DNA from: Camillea tinctor
Taxonomy: Eukaryota; Ascomycota; Sordariomycetes; Xylariales; Xylariaceae
NCBI GenBank assembly: GCA_022578605.1
Contig: MU394159.1
Coordinates: forward strand, 23,627-87,626
Length of the DNA stretch: 64,000 bases
Direction of reading: 5' to 3'
Every line of letters begins with the position of its first letter. The stretch's first letter is position 1. Made by a program: the position numbers and the translations under genes. This document shows positions 12,592 through 22,130 of the stretch, one piece after another. The notes beneath the pieces are model-generated. The model made no database searches. It was not told the DNA's origin and was given only the letters and a program-made list of their open reading frames with translations.

Positions 12592-14661
12592 GCGTCTTAG
12601 CTGGACTTATGATACCATTTTTAGTCAGGGGCTTACACAGCTGTTGTTAGACGCGGGTCTGAAAACAATGGCTGGCGCGTCGGGGAAGTATGTGTACGAT
12701 GAAAAAGAGACTTCAGAATTGCGTTTAACACCAAGCGGGGAGTGGGGCGATTGGCGTATTTGTTTCTATGAAAAGAGCCCCGCTTTCTCTCTTATTCCTG
12801 CATTTGGTTTCTCTTCGTTTATCTTGTTGGTCTATCCTGAGTATAGGATGACCAAGATATCTACTCCTTTGGCATTTATTTCGCTAGTTAGAGACAGAAG
12901 ATCTGTACGACTATGCTAGATGAAGCGCTTGGGCTGGCGGTTACAGGTGTTGGGTTAGGTCGCATTAAAAAACGAGCTGCGGGACTTGTCTATAAATGGG
13001 TGGCCAATAATGGCAATCTGGGGGACCCTGCAGCATCCACGCATGCACGATCTCTTGTTTTTTTTTTTTTACATTCTTTTTTCTTTTTTATGAGATTCGG
13101 ATACCATATCATTCGATGTTACGAAAGGACGAATTAAGATGAGAGAAGACAAGAAGAAGAAAAGTTTCAAGAGGGACATCGCAGTGGATAACTAAAAGGA
13201 GCAAAAAAGCGTCTGGTTACTACAAATAAGTGTACATGTAGAGCAAAAACAGAGAGGAAGGTATTGGAGTAGACAAAAGAAAAAAAAAAGCCAAGCTAGA
13301 CGCGAGAACATGCGAATAATAGCTAGAACTCTTCTCATCTAACTAGAATCTATTTTACTACATTAGCGCCAAAAGCGCTCGTACCGAAGAGCGGTCAAGG
13401 TGAATTTATGTATACGTTGGAAGAGGCCAAAAGGAAAAGAAGAAAGAAAGGAGAGAGAGAGAGAAAAGAAAACGGAAAGGAAAACTAGGGCGTATTGGTC
13501 GGTCATCGGGCGACCTGCTCCGTTGATCGGTGTTATTACCATGAGAGTATTAGTTTGGGCGGACTGCCGAAGAAGAAAAATGCTCCAATTCTATTAGTTG
13601 TACGTATATTGTGTAGTATGGGAAATCAACGGGTCTGGGGGGAAGAAAACCTGATTTGACAATGGCTTGCCTAGTTGATGGCTTTTATTTGGCGTTTCTG
13701 ATCTCGGGGGTATGTACAATGTAACCTACACACAACTGACACTACTATTGTCACTACGCACATGGCACTAGAGCCTATCTATAGATACGTACATAAAGTA
13801 AACAACTTGATACATGTATAATTAAACGAGTTCGTTGTGATATATTGGATATCTTTAGCGGACTGGGTTGCCTTTTTTTAATACTTTCTCTTATTGATTT
13901 GGTTGGGGTTTGAGTCTCGGGTTGATCAAGATGATGGATGTGTTGTACATACGTACATTTCTAAATGACGAATTATGGATGTGCCGTACGTAAGGACTTG
14001 GAGCATAACATCAAAGAGAGTAAGGAAGAAGAAGATAGGGAGTAATGGGATAGGAATAGGGCGGCGGGTTGGATTGGGTACTGAGACGAACCTATGAGGC
14101 GGATACACGCACTCACACTTGCATAAATTACCCAGATGGGATGGAAAGGGGGGGGGCAGTTTGAATCCTGTTTGTTTATTCGTTTATCAAGACAAATTAG
14201 ACATATCGTGCGTTAGATATGGAGGCGGAAGACTACGTATGTAATTTCTATCTTATGACTGGTATAAGCTAACTTGATCCCTCTTTATTTGCGCCCATAC
14301 AGTACATCAATTAGCATTTAACCCATGATGTATAGAGGGGGTGAGTAGGAGGCATGTTGGTAAGTATATAGGTAGGTACGTCATGCCTATACCTCCTTTT
14401 TCCATCTATAAGGGCACCTCTACCCCGCTACCCGCTCCCCTTTATTATATACATAGAGTAGGTACATATAAAATATATTTTATATACGTAGGTAAGTATG
14501 GTTATCACTTATGGCAAATGAGAAATAGGTGTAGAACATGCAAGTAGTCTTTTTGTATTCTCCCTCCTCCTTTTTGTACGTCTTACAGTGCACCAAGCCC
14601 GTTCCTACTATGGATAGTTTTAGAAATATACGACTCTTTAGTTACCTATATTTATATACAG
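12592..14661. other. Intergenic region between convergent genes
   Basis: About 2 kb between the 3' ends of the winged-helix gene and the OMS1-like gene. It holds homopolymer T and A tracts (13056-13090, 13276-13290), purine-rich runs near 13435-13485, and short ORFs without recognisable content. Presumably 3' UTRs and spacer; nothing else seen. Confidence 0.45.
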
Positions 14662-16233
14662 TTAATCTTTTGGATCGCCATCTCGTTTCTTCACGGAGAG
14701 AAATGATCCCGAGGAGGATGTGGGAGAAGAGGTAGAAGAAGAAGACGATGATGATGAGGACGACGGTGACAAGAAAGACACCCAACCCTTCTTCTCCCCC
14801 TCCTTCCCCACCTCCACTACCTCCCCACCGCCACTCTTCTTCTCCCCCTCCATCACATGCCTAACCCCCAGTTCGATGAGGACGTGCGTACCTAAGGTGA
14901 TCCACCCAGGTCTCTCTAGGCGACGGACCTCAAGACCGGGAACCCTACGTTCAGCCTCACGCACGATGGCCTCGACATCGCGGTTCCACCAGCAACCAAA
15001 GCGCGCGAAATGACCCCGCGCGCTGCGATCTAGCATCCCATTAACGACCTCCCACCAGTTGCTGCGGCCGTGCTCGAGCAGTAGGATGCGACCCTCGTCG
15101 CCTGGGCGTACGGCACGCGCGAGGTTGGCGATCAGCGCTACCGGGTCGCGCACGCTGCAAAGGCCAAAGGTCTGGAGGATGGTGTCATAGTATTGCGGGG
15201 GAGGGGGAGAAGACAGGTTGGGAGTTGATGGGACAACGGGTGGGGAGGGAAGAGAGGGGGATTGAGCGTCGCTTTGGAAGATGCGAATGCGATTCGAGAC
15301 GAGAGAGACCACAGGGGCTGTAGTAGTAGTAGTAGCCTTGTTGACACCTGTAGTAACAATTGTATTTACAGATGTCACTGTAGAGGCCAATTGTGCAAAG
15401 GAGGGCTTCTTGGGTATGCTATCTACCATGTGTGGGACGACCTGCCTTATCCGTTGCAAGGTGATGTCTAGCATAGATGGAGAGATATCGAGGCCCGTGA
15501 AGCTTAGTATAGCACTTTGGTCCTCTTCATTTGTCTTAGGGGTCTTGTTAACGTGACCCTTCGTCTGCCACCACAGTGCAGCCCTTTGATTCCTCTCTTC
15601 CGGAGAGACCAGTCCTTCGATTACCTTGTCCCAGTTATAGAATTCGAGGTTACGCCCCGTACCGACGGCGATTTCAAGCACGTGGCCCCGCGCTTCGGCT
15701 GCCATATGCCGACGCAGTTTTGTAATTGAATAGCGATACTCGGATTTGTCGAGATGCAGGTCAAACTCATAAGGCGACTGAACCAACGGCCTACCAGTAG
15801 GCACCTCGGGCTCGCAGCCCAGGGGGTAGCTTGGGGCAGGCTCATCAGAGAGCCAGTGTACGACTGAGCTCGCCGTAAAGAAGCCGATGCATATTGTTGC
15901 AGCGCCAACGCCAAACAATGCGAACCATCGGTTCTGTACTAATTCCGCAACAGGCTGCTTTGCGTTGGTGCTAGCTCCCTCATTACCACTGACAGCCTGA
16001 GGCTCCCTCGCAAAGGTCAACTTGAAAGGAAGGGGTTTGTGTGCGGGTGCTTTTGGCCCCCTAGCCCCTCCTCCTTTTACTGGCCGCTCTCCAGTTGATC
16101 GTGATGAGGAAACGTGGCGCCGGCAGCTTATTCTCACCGCCCGAGAGGTGCTGAAGATATCACCACCACGTAGCGCCCGGGACCAGCACCAGGCCACTTT
16201 GACAGCACGACGATGCATGCATTTAGACTGCAT
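14662..16233 (-). CDS. OMS1-like mitochondrial inner-membrane methyltransferase
   Basis: A single exon of 523 residues starting at the ATG complementary to 16231-16233. The Arg- and Ser-rich, acid-poor N-terminus (about 1-50) looks like a mitochondrial presequence. One transmembrane helix lies at about 103-125. A class I SAM-dependent methyltransferase fold follows: motif I VLEIAVGTGRNLEFY near 180, LSFTGLDISPSML near 245, and the post-I region ending in YYDTILQTFGLCSVRDP with ILLLEHGR. Yeast OMS1 is an inner-membrane protein that suppresses OXA1 defects and has been tied to respiratory function; the substrate is not visible from sequence. The C-terminus is a low-complexity serine tract after a Lys/Glu/Gly-rich stretch. 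A Ser/Thr/Pro-rich insertion inside the methyltransferase domain is also unusual. The family call is fairly sure, the role inferred. Confidence 0.85.
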   Translation of the reverse strand: MQSKCMHRRAVKVAWCWSRALRGGDIFSTSRAVRISCRRHVSSSRSTGERPVKGGGARGPKAPAHKPLPFKLTFAREPQAVSGNEGASTNAKQPVAELVQNRWFALFGVGAATICIGFFTASSVVHWLSDEPAPSYPLGCEPEVPTGRPLVQSPYEFDLHLDKSEYRYSITKLRRHMAAEARGHVLEIAVGTGRNLEFYNWDKVIEGLVSPEERNQRAALWWQTKGHVNKTPKTNEEDQSAILSFTGLDISPSMLDITLQRIRQVVPHMVDSIPKKPSFAQLASTVTSVNTIVTTGVNKATTTTTAPVVSLVSNRIRIFQSDAQSPSLPSPPVVPSTPNLSSPPPPQYYDTILQTFGLCSVRDPVALIANLARAVRPGDEGRILLLEHGRSNWWEVVNGMLDRSARGHFARFGCWWNRDVEAIVREAERRVPGLEVRRLERPGWITLGTHVLIELGVRHVMEGEKKSGGGEVVEVGKEGEKKGWVSFLSPSSSSSSSSSSTSSPTSSSGSFLSVKKRDGDPKD

Positions 16234-17246
16234 TGCGATCCTGTCAGGCCAGCTAGCCAGCTCACCTCACAGCAAGGTAATCGCCCCGCCAAGCACTCAG
16301 CCAGGCCGTTACTTGTTCAATGGACCGCACGTGCGGTTCTTACACCGACTTGGAGGGGAAACAAGCCAAGCAGCCCAAGTCAAACCCGACTAATAAGAGA
16401 AGCTTCTGGTCCAAGCTCCTCCCTATACCAGGTTCCCCAAAGGCAGGCAAGACAAGACACAGGATCTGCTTGCTCAAGATGACAATAACGATGATACCGG
16501 GTAAATAGCTAACTCGTCTTCAGATTAGCATGGCTCTCGATCCATTACACGAGAACCCGATAGGCAGCAGCTGGCAGAGATCGTGGCGATCTGCTTTTGG
16601 TTCGGATCCAAGCGAACAGGCGAGGCAGTTAGGCTGGGGTGGCCCCCCCAACCGATTTCAGATCAGTGGGTTGGTTGATCTCACGGACAAATACCCATGC
16701 GGCGGTAGTGTTTGGTTTTGATATATAGTGTATAGGTATATGGAGCCCAGCCCAGTGAGACAGATTGAGTGGCGATCGCTCGAACCAAAAGCCTTGTTGT
16801 GATTTGTTGGTGATGTTTTATAATATATCAGATACAGATCGCCATTGGGTGGAGGGAACTTGGTCCGGGAGATTTTGGAGACAAGATCAAGATACAGTAT
16901 AGGTTTACTGTATGTATAGTCTATATATACTGTCGCCGCAAATACTTACCTAACCTAGTACGTAGAGAGGCTTGAGGGGGGTTCCAGGGGGAGGGGACAG
17001 GCTCCAAACTCAAAATGAGCACGGGCCAATATATGGTAGCTAGTATAATGTATTCATGCAGCTGCTCCCCCGATGACGCACAGTCTTGGCAACATTACAT
17101 AATATGCACCTACATGACCTTCCCGAGGTCCCAAGGTCCCGAGATCTTCAGCTCCTCAACGCGCCCTCCTAAATTTGATCAATACCCACGACACCTTGAT
17201 AACACCATTGATAATAACAACGTGCCGTCGCGGCCAGCCCACACCG
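16234..17246. other. Divergent intergenic region
   Basis: About 1 kb between the divergently transcribed OMS1-like gene and the IMPACT-domain gene, presumably holding both promoters. Overlapping short ORFs on the + strand have no recognisable content and are not called. Confidence 0.45.
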
Positions 17247-18990
17247 ATGGCTTCCCAGCAGGACCTTCAGGACCTTATCCGGCTAATGACCTTGGGCATG
17301 AGAGTTCCCATCAAAGACGCTTTGGTTCGCATCAAGGTTCTCCAGGCCGAAGACCTACGCAGGTAGGTTATGTATGTTATAGACAAGCACAAACTTCGTC
17401 TGAGAACTAACTATATTTAATTCTATCAGCATTCAACAAATCGCCGACAGTTCTCTTGCTCATATCGAATCTGCCCTCAAAGACCCCAAAGCTGCCCGAT
17501 CCCTCCACAATGCCTGCAAAGCCCGGCTGAAGAATCCCAGTGCCTCTTCTGCGATTAAAAGATCCGCATCCGACCTCGCAAGCGATTCGAAACGCACCAA
17601 GTCGTCTAGTCGTAGCGGTCCCCTTGGCGGTCCAGACCCTCTCTCGCCTCAGGAGTTCGAAGCATCCCTAGAGCTCCCCGTAGAAATCGACGAGGATGTG
17701 ATCAGCAATACCATATTATTGACGAACCGTGCCCCCTTGGTGCTCGCCTTCGCCGTAGAGCTTCTACGGTATACAATGCCTGAGCAACCCCCTTCGAGTC
17801 GCTTAAGCTTGGCACAGGCCGTCGTCAGTGCCAATTCACGAAGTAAGGCTGTCAATTTGGGCATAGAGAAAGGGCCGAGTGCCGACGAAGAAGGCTGGGG
17901 TCGAGGGCAGCCGAAGATGAGGGTATTGGGGCGAGAAGTTACAGTATTGAAGAGGAGCGGCTACGAATGGAAGGGGGATGAAGGGGTTGACCGTGAAAAG
18001 AGTCCTTCAGGGACCAAGAGCGAGGATAATATAAAGGATACGTCGAATGCGGCAGAATCGGGAGGCATCGATACCCAAAGCATGCCTTCTAATATACCTG
18101 CAAGTCAAGCACTGAGATGGACTGCAAGTCAGCCCGTCACTCTAAAGGGTTCAAGATTCATTGTTCGTGCGACCAGCCTAACAGAAACCTCTCAACGCCA
18201 GTCGGCGTTGCAATCTCTGTTTTCAGCCATTCCATCACTTGAGACAGCAACACACAATGCCTGGGCATATCGGGTCAAAGTGCCCACGAATTTATTCAAT
18301 GCTACCACGATCAAAGAGGATTCCTTTGATGATGGCGAAACTGGATGCGGTGACTTCCTACTCAAGAATATGCGTGAAACGAATGCTGTCGATACGCTAG
18401 TCGTAATGACGCGTTGGTACGGAGGGGTAATGCTAGGGCCAGATCGCTGGAGGATCATGCGAGATTGCCTGAAGGACGCCCTAGCAGAACGCTTACGAGT
18501 CACTGGGGAGCAGGCAACACTAGGCAACGAGGCTGTCTGGGGTCTCGACCTAGAGGCCATGAAAAATAAATCTGGGTCGACCGAGCTTGCATCCAGTCGG
18601 TCTTATGGATCTGGAGTGGTGGGCATGCCAACCCACAGGCCGGAAGCAGCAAGGGCATATCTATTCAAGAGTCTCGCCACTAGAATCGAAGCTCCCGAAG
18701 AAAGCAACGCTAGTTCAGCCGGAAATGATAAAACAAGAGCACTCCCGAAGAAGAAAACGGCTAAAGTATTAGAGCTTGAAAAGGAGGAAAATGTTGCACG
18801 GCTGCTCGGGGCCATTAGACTATTATTCGAGAGTTGGGCCGGACATCTTAGTGCACCAGACCTCGACCGGCGTGCTTGGAACTGGTACGTTGCGATCCGA
18901 CCAGAAGTCGAAAGTGGACCTTCAGGTTGGGGTGCCAAGGGCCAGCTCAAGTTGGCAGATATTCTAGCGTTGAGACGGAAGGCTGACTGA
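17247..18990 (+). CDS. IMPACT/UPF0029-domain protein (YIH1-related fold)
   Basis: Two exons, 17247-17362 and 17430-18990, joined through a 67-nt intron with a CTAACTAT branch, give 558 residues. The intron restores one continuous frame, which runs well upstream of the first ATG in exon 2. The IMPACT N-terminal domain spans about residues 300-405 and shows the hallmark DDGETGCGDFLL (from about 339) and RWYGGVMLGPDRW (about 368). Proteins with this domain (yeast Yih1, mammalian IMPACT) bind Gcn1 and restrain Gcn2, but this protein lacks a visible RWD domain and carries its own N-terminal helical segment and a long disordered linker. It is therefore a relative with a shared domain, not a clear YIH1 orthologue. 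The basic C-terminal 70 residues (WAGHLSAPDLDRRAWNWYVAI) look conserved. Confidence 0.82.
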
Positions 18991-19305
18991 TCATTGTATT
19001 TTCTTGTTTTCAACACTCGATACCCCCGGTTCATGTATGGTGTTCGGCGTTCACGAGGGTTTGGTAAAGTTCTACATGGGATTCTAATATTAGAAATGGG
19101 ATTGGTGCTAGTGAAAAGAGAACCAACATATTATCATGTCCTCAGGCTTGCTAGTCATCTATAACTGAACCATATCCATGGTCTAGGACGCTGTTACTAA
19201 ACAATAATTCTTAGGATATCGTACCTGCCTACCAGTTTTTGTAAAGCCAAAAATGTTTACGGGCCGGCCTGACTCTTAAATACCGAATCAACAATCATTA
19301 ATACC
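18991..19305. other. 3'-3' spacer between convergent genes
   Basis: About 315 bases between two stop codons on opposite strands. AT-leaning, presumably overlapping 3' UTR and terminator signals. Nothing else recognised. Confidence 0.4.
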
Positions 19306-20697
19306 TCAACTAGACCTACCTTCTACATCCCTTATCACTTCATCGCTGGCAATCTGGATCAGGTGAGACCCAATACCCGCGCCTTTGCCCCAGCCCCGGT
19401 GTGCTTCCTGGATGTCTTCCATCTGCCAGATGCTCTTGATATTGACGTCGATTTTACCCTCCTGCACCAGTGCAAACAAGGAGCGCAGGTTCGGCTGGAA
19501 AGTAGAATCGTCCCGCGTGATATAGTAAAATGATGTACGCCTCTTCGTGAACAAGTTGGTATTACGAAGTAAAAGCTTAACCATTGGACCCACGGTAGAG
19601 AAACCTGAGGGTTTGGTATTGCTGTTCCCACCTGGGGACGACGAAGAGCCGGGAAGTGATTGCAGATTCGATCCGTACCCCACTGTAATAATGGGAGTCA
19701 GCAATTGTCATATTAGGTAGCTTTTGTACTTTTAAGACCGTGTTTCGGGAGTTGAAACTCGTACGAACTTGTACGCTTGGTCGTGATAGGAAATTTTGAC
19801 TCTCGGGCCGGGTCGAGACAGGCCAAAAGGGGGGAATGGACCACTCCAAAAATTGCTTACCGAGAATGCCAGGCTCATCACCCACGGGAAGGATCTCGTA
19901 CGACTCATCCCAGCTCCTAAAGCCGAGCGGATCGAAGACAGCATGCGCGCCTCCGAGCACTTGCATCGCACCTATCCATTCCTTATTGCCGTAGTCGAAG
20001 ACACCGGCTGCTCCTGCGGCTAGCACTGCCTTGTGATTCTTCGGCGATGCCGTCCCGTACACAGAGGCCCCACGCAGCCGACACAACGTGGATAGCGCGG
20101 ACCCTACGGCGCCACTGAGACCGTGCACGAATACCCGCTGTTTCGACTGCACATCTGCTGTCTGGAACACCATAGCATAGGCTGTCGCCCAGTCAAGCAC
20201 AAGTGCGGTAGCGTGCCGTGGGGAGATGCCCGCTGGGACGCGCACAGCGTGCTTGGCGGGCAGGTTCACGAGTGTGGCCTCGGCATCGTAGACGGTGAGG
20301 CTGGCGACAAGGTCGCCTGGCTGGAAGAAGCCAGATGTAGTCTGCACAACGAGCCCCACGAGGCAGTAGCCCGGGGTCAGGGGCGCTTTGCGCTGCACTA
20401 AAATATTGGTGTCAGTAATTATTATACCAAATAACCTCTCGACCCATGAAGCAGACTTAAAGGGGTAATAGGGGGCTTCCGAGATTACTCACTCGGGTAT
20501 ACACCCTGGCGCATGTTAACGTCAGCACCCGAGAAACCGGCATACAGCGGAGCGACTTGGACTTCTCCCTCGCTAGGAGCCGGAATCGTGCTCTCTTCTA
20601 CGTGGACCTTGGAGGCATCGCCGAACTCTGAGATGACAACCTTGCGGATAGGCGTGACTGAGGAGTTAGAGGAAGATTTACTAGGGCAAGTGAACAT
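19306..20697 (-). CDS. Medium-chain dehydrogenase/reductase (quinone-oxidoreductase type)
   Basis: Three exons on the minus strand, 20493-20697, 19861-20397 and 19306-19682, give 372 residues. Exon joins restore the family's expected text (YP-MQRKAPLTPGY and GIL-VGYGSNLQ). The N-terminal GroES-like half contains VVISEFGDASKV and GFSGADVNMRQGVYP. The Rossmann half has GLSGAVGSALSTLC for NAD(P)H binding. The catalytic zinc cysteines and histidine of alcohol dehydrogenases are absent, so this is the zinc-independent quinone oxidoreductase/VAT1-like branch, probably a cytosolic NADPH-dependent reductase of unknown substrate. Intron 2 (19683-19860) is an introner-like element shared with the GFA gene at 47413. 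Intron 1 (20398-20492) may be a shorter relative. A convergent neighbour lies 315 bases away. Confidence 0.85.
19683..19860 (-). repeat. Introner-like element (copy 1), intron 2 of the dehydrogenase
   Basis: A 178-nt spliceosomal intron (minus strand, GTAAGC to ACAG) that matches the 167-nt intron at 47512-47678 along its whole length, by eye at about four of five positions. The main differences are transitions plus a 10-nt insertion after GTCTCG. Shared exact blocks include AAGTTCGTACGAGTTT, TACCTAATATG and CTGACTCCCATTATTA, the last including the branch site. It interrupts a codon in phase 1. Confidence 0.85.
20398..20492 (-). repeat. Possible short introner relative, intron 1 of the dehydrogenase
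   Basis: A 95-nt intron whose first 11 bases (GTGAGTAATCT) equal those of the 47512-47678 element and whose 3' end carries TTACTGACxCC at the same distance from the acceptor. The middle is much shorter and only loosely alike. The ends overlap splice signals, so some of the match may be chance. Confidence 0.4.
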
Positions 20698-21750
20698 ATT
20701 TAATGATGAAGTACTAGATAGAATAATAATGCGATGGTCTTTGAGTGTATTCTGTGATATAGGAGTGTAGTCTTTGGGGTTGATAATGGTAACATTGTGT
20801 GAATACTAAACCCACCCACAATGTTGTCCGCCCATCCTTTTATATATAGATATCTGGCCGCTAGCAGCTTCAGGACAGGATATTGACAATTGACATACGC
20901 ATTCTAATCACTCCGAGCCCGTAACAGATGATCCGATACTAGCAGCTATGGCCATAGCAGCGCCAAAGAATAGACTGAAACGAGAAGGAAGGAGATACAA
21001 TAGGCAGTGCCCAGCCACGGTGCTTAATGCGGAGCAATTTCACTCCGCTACCATAACGCTGACTAGATGAAAGATTCGGAGCTGAACGGTGCTATCGGCT
21101 GATGAGCGTTCGGGATAATATTTGGCGTGTATGCGCACTTTACCATAATTCGCTATATTCCGTACCACTTTAAAGACGATTATGTCTTCCTTTAGTAATG
21201 AATGAACTAGGCTAGCTACTTCATAGATATGCCATGCCAAAGAGAAAAACCAGAACCAACTCCTCTACTATTTAGTCCGCCTATTCAATTACAACATCAG
21301 GATTTCAGTATTCTTTTGTGAGGATTAAAAGCATGGTCGATAAGGGCAGCACTTCAAGGCAACCTGGGTAACCAACATCAACAGCGGTAATGGAACTTCT
21401 AAATCAATCGCGGCGTCCAGCTACACAGATAGTCGACATGCCTATAGCCATATATTAAAAGCTTACAGAATTAGGTATTATACAGATAAGGCAGACGCCC
21501 TAAACGACGAGAATATGATGTAAGTTTACCACCATCCCTTTCTTAGATGCATTACTCAGTAGATAGTCAGTATAGGGCACGAGGAGTCCTATAATCCCAA
21601 GATCGTCATTTTCATTGGCTCGTTAACGAGGCAGTGACTCTACTGTAGTATCTGAGATTATGCGTTGAATCCCTAATAATAACACGGCCTTTCCCATAAT
21701 CTATCTGGTAGTACTCCGCAGTTTCTAGAGTGTCCAGTTTCCTGGTTTAT
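20698..21750. other. Intergenic region
   Basis: About 1 kb between the promoter side of the dehydrogenase and the 3' end of the BAS2-like gene. Contains short ORFs with no recognisable content. Nothing else seen. Confidence 0.4.
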
Positions 21751-22130
21751 CTAGAAGCCCTGTTCCTCAACTTGTTCCTGCGCAGCAGCGATCGTCGCGT
21801 CGGCATTGGGGTCGACGAAGCCGCATCCTGTCTTGCCATTCTGGAATTCGGCACCGATGCCAGAACAGATGCCTACTTCGTTACCAGCCTCATCCTCAGC
21901 TCCACCGGCACAACAGCCCTCAGCACAATCGGCATCTGCAACACAGCCACCCGTAGTGAACTGGGCACCCTGCCCGTTTCCTACGTCTCTTGCACCAGCG
22001 GCATTAGGGGTGAGAGCAAGGGCCGAAGCAGCAACTTGGAAGTCATAGGTCAGTATATCATGTCGTCCAAGTAAACTTAAGTAAAGAGTTGCTTACAGAA
22101 AAGAGCAGTGGCGAGAGTAATGCGAACCAT
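21751..22130 (-). CDS. BAS2-like small cysteine-rich secreted protein (effector candidate)
   Basis: Two exons on the minus strand, 22097-22130 and 21751-22034, split by a 62-nt intron (GTAAGC to CAAG, branch TACTGAC), give 105 residues. Because of the split signal peptide, no long plus-strand ORF represents it. Residues 1 to about 20 are a hydrophobic signal peptide ending in AASALA. The mature part has RDVGNGQGAQFTTGGC, then DADCAEGCC, a further Cys in GICSG and one in TGCGF. This pattern resembles biotrophy-associated secreted protein 2 of Magnaporthe and Colletotrichum homologues, which are expressed in planta. The resemblance is from memory of the family; host interaction is inference. 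It borders a 5-kb gene-free stretch, a usual setting for effectors. Confidence 0.8.

Noticed and set aside
22035..22096. BAS2-like gene intron as a further introner copy
   Set aside because: Only the first eight bases (GTAAGCAA) and the branch site match, which ordinary splice signals explain.
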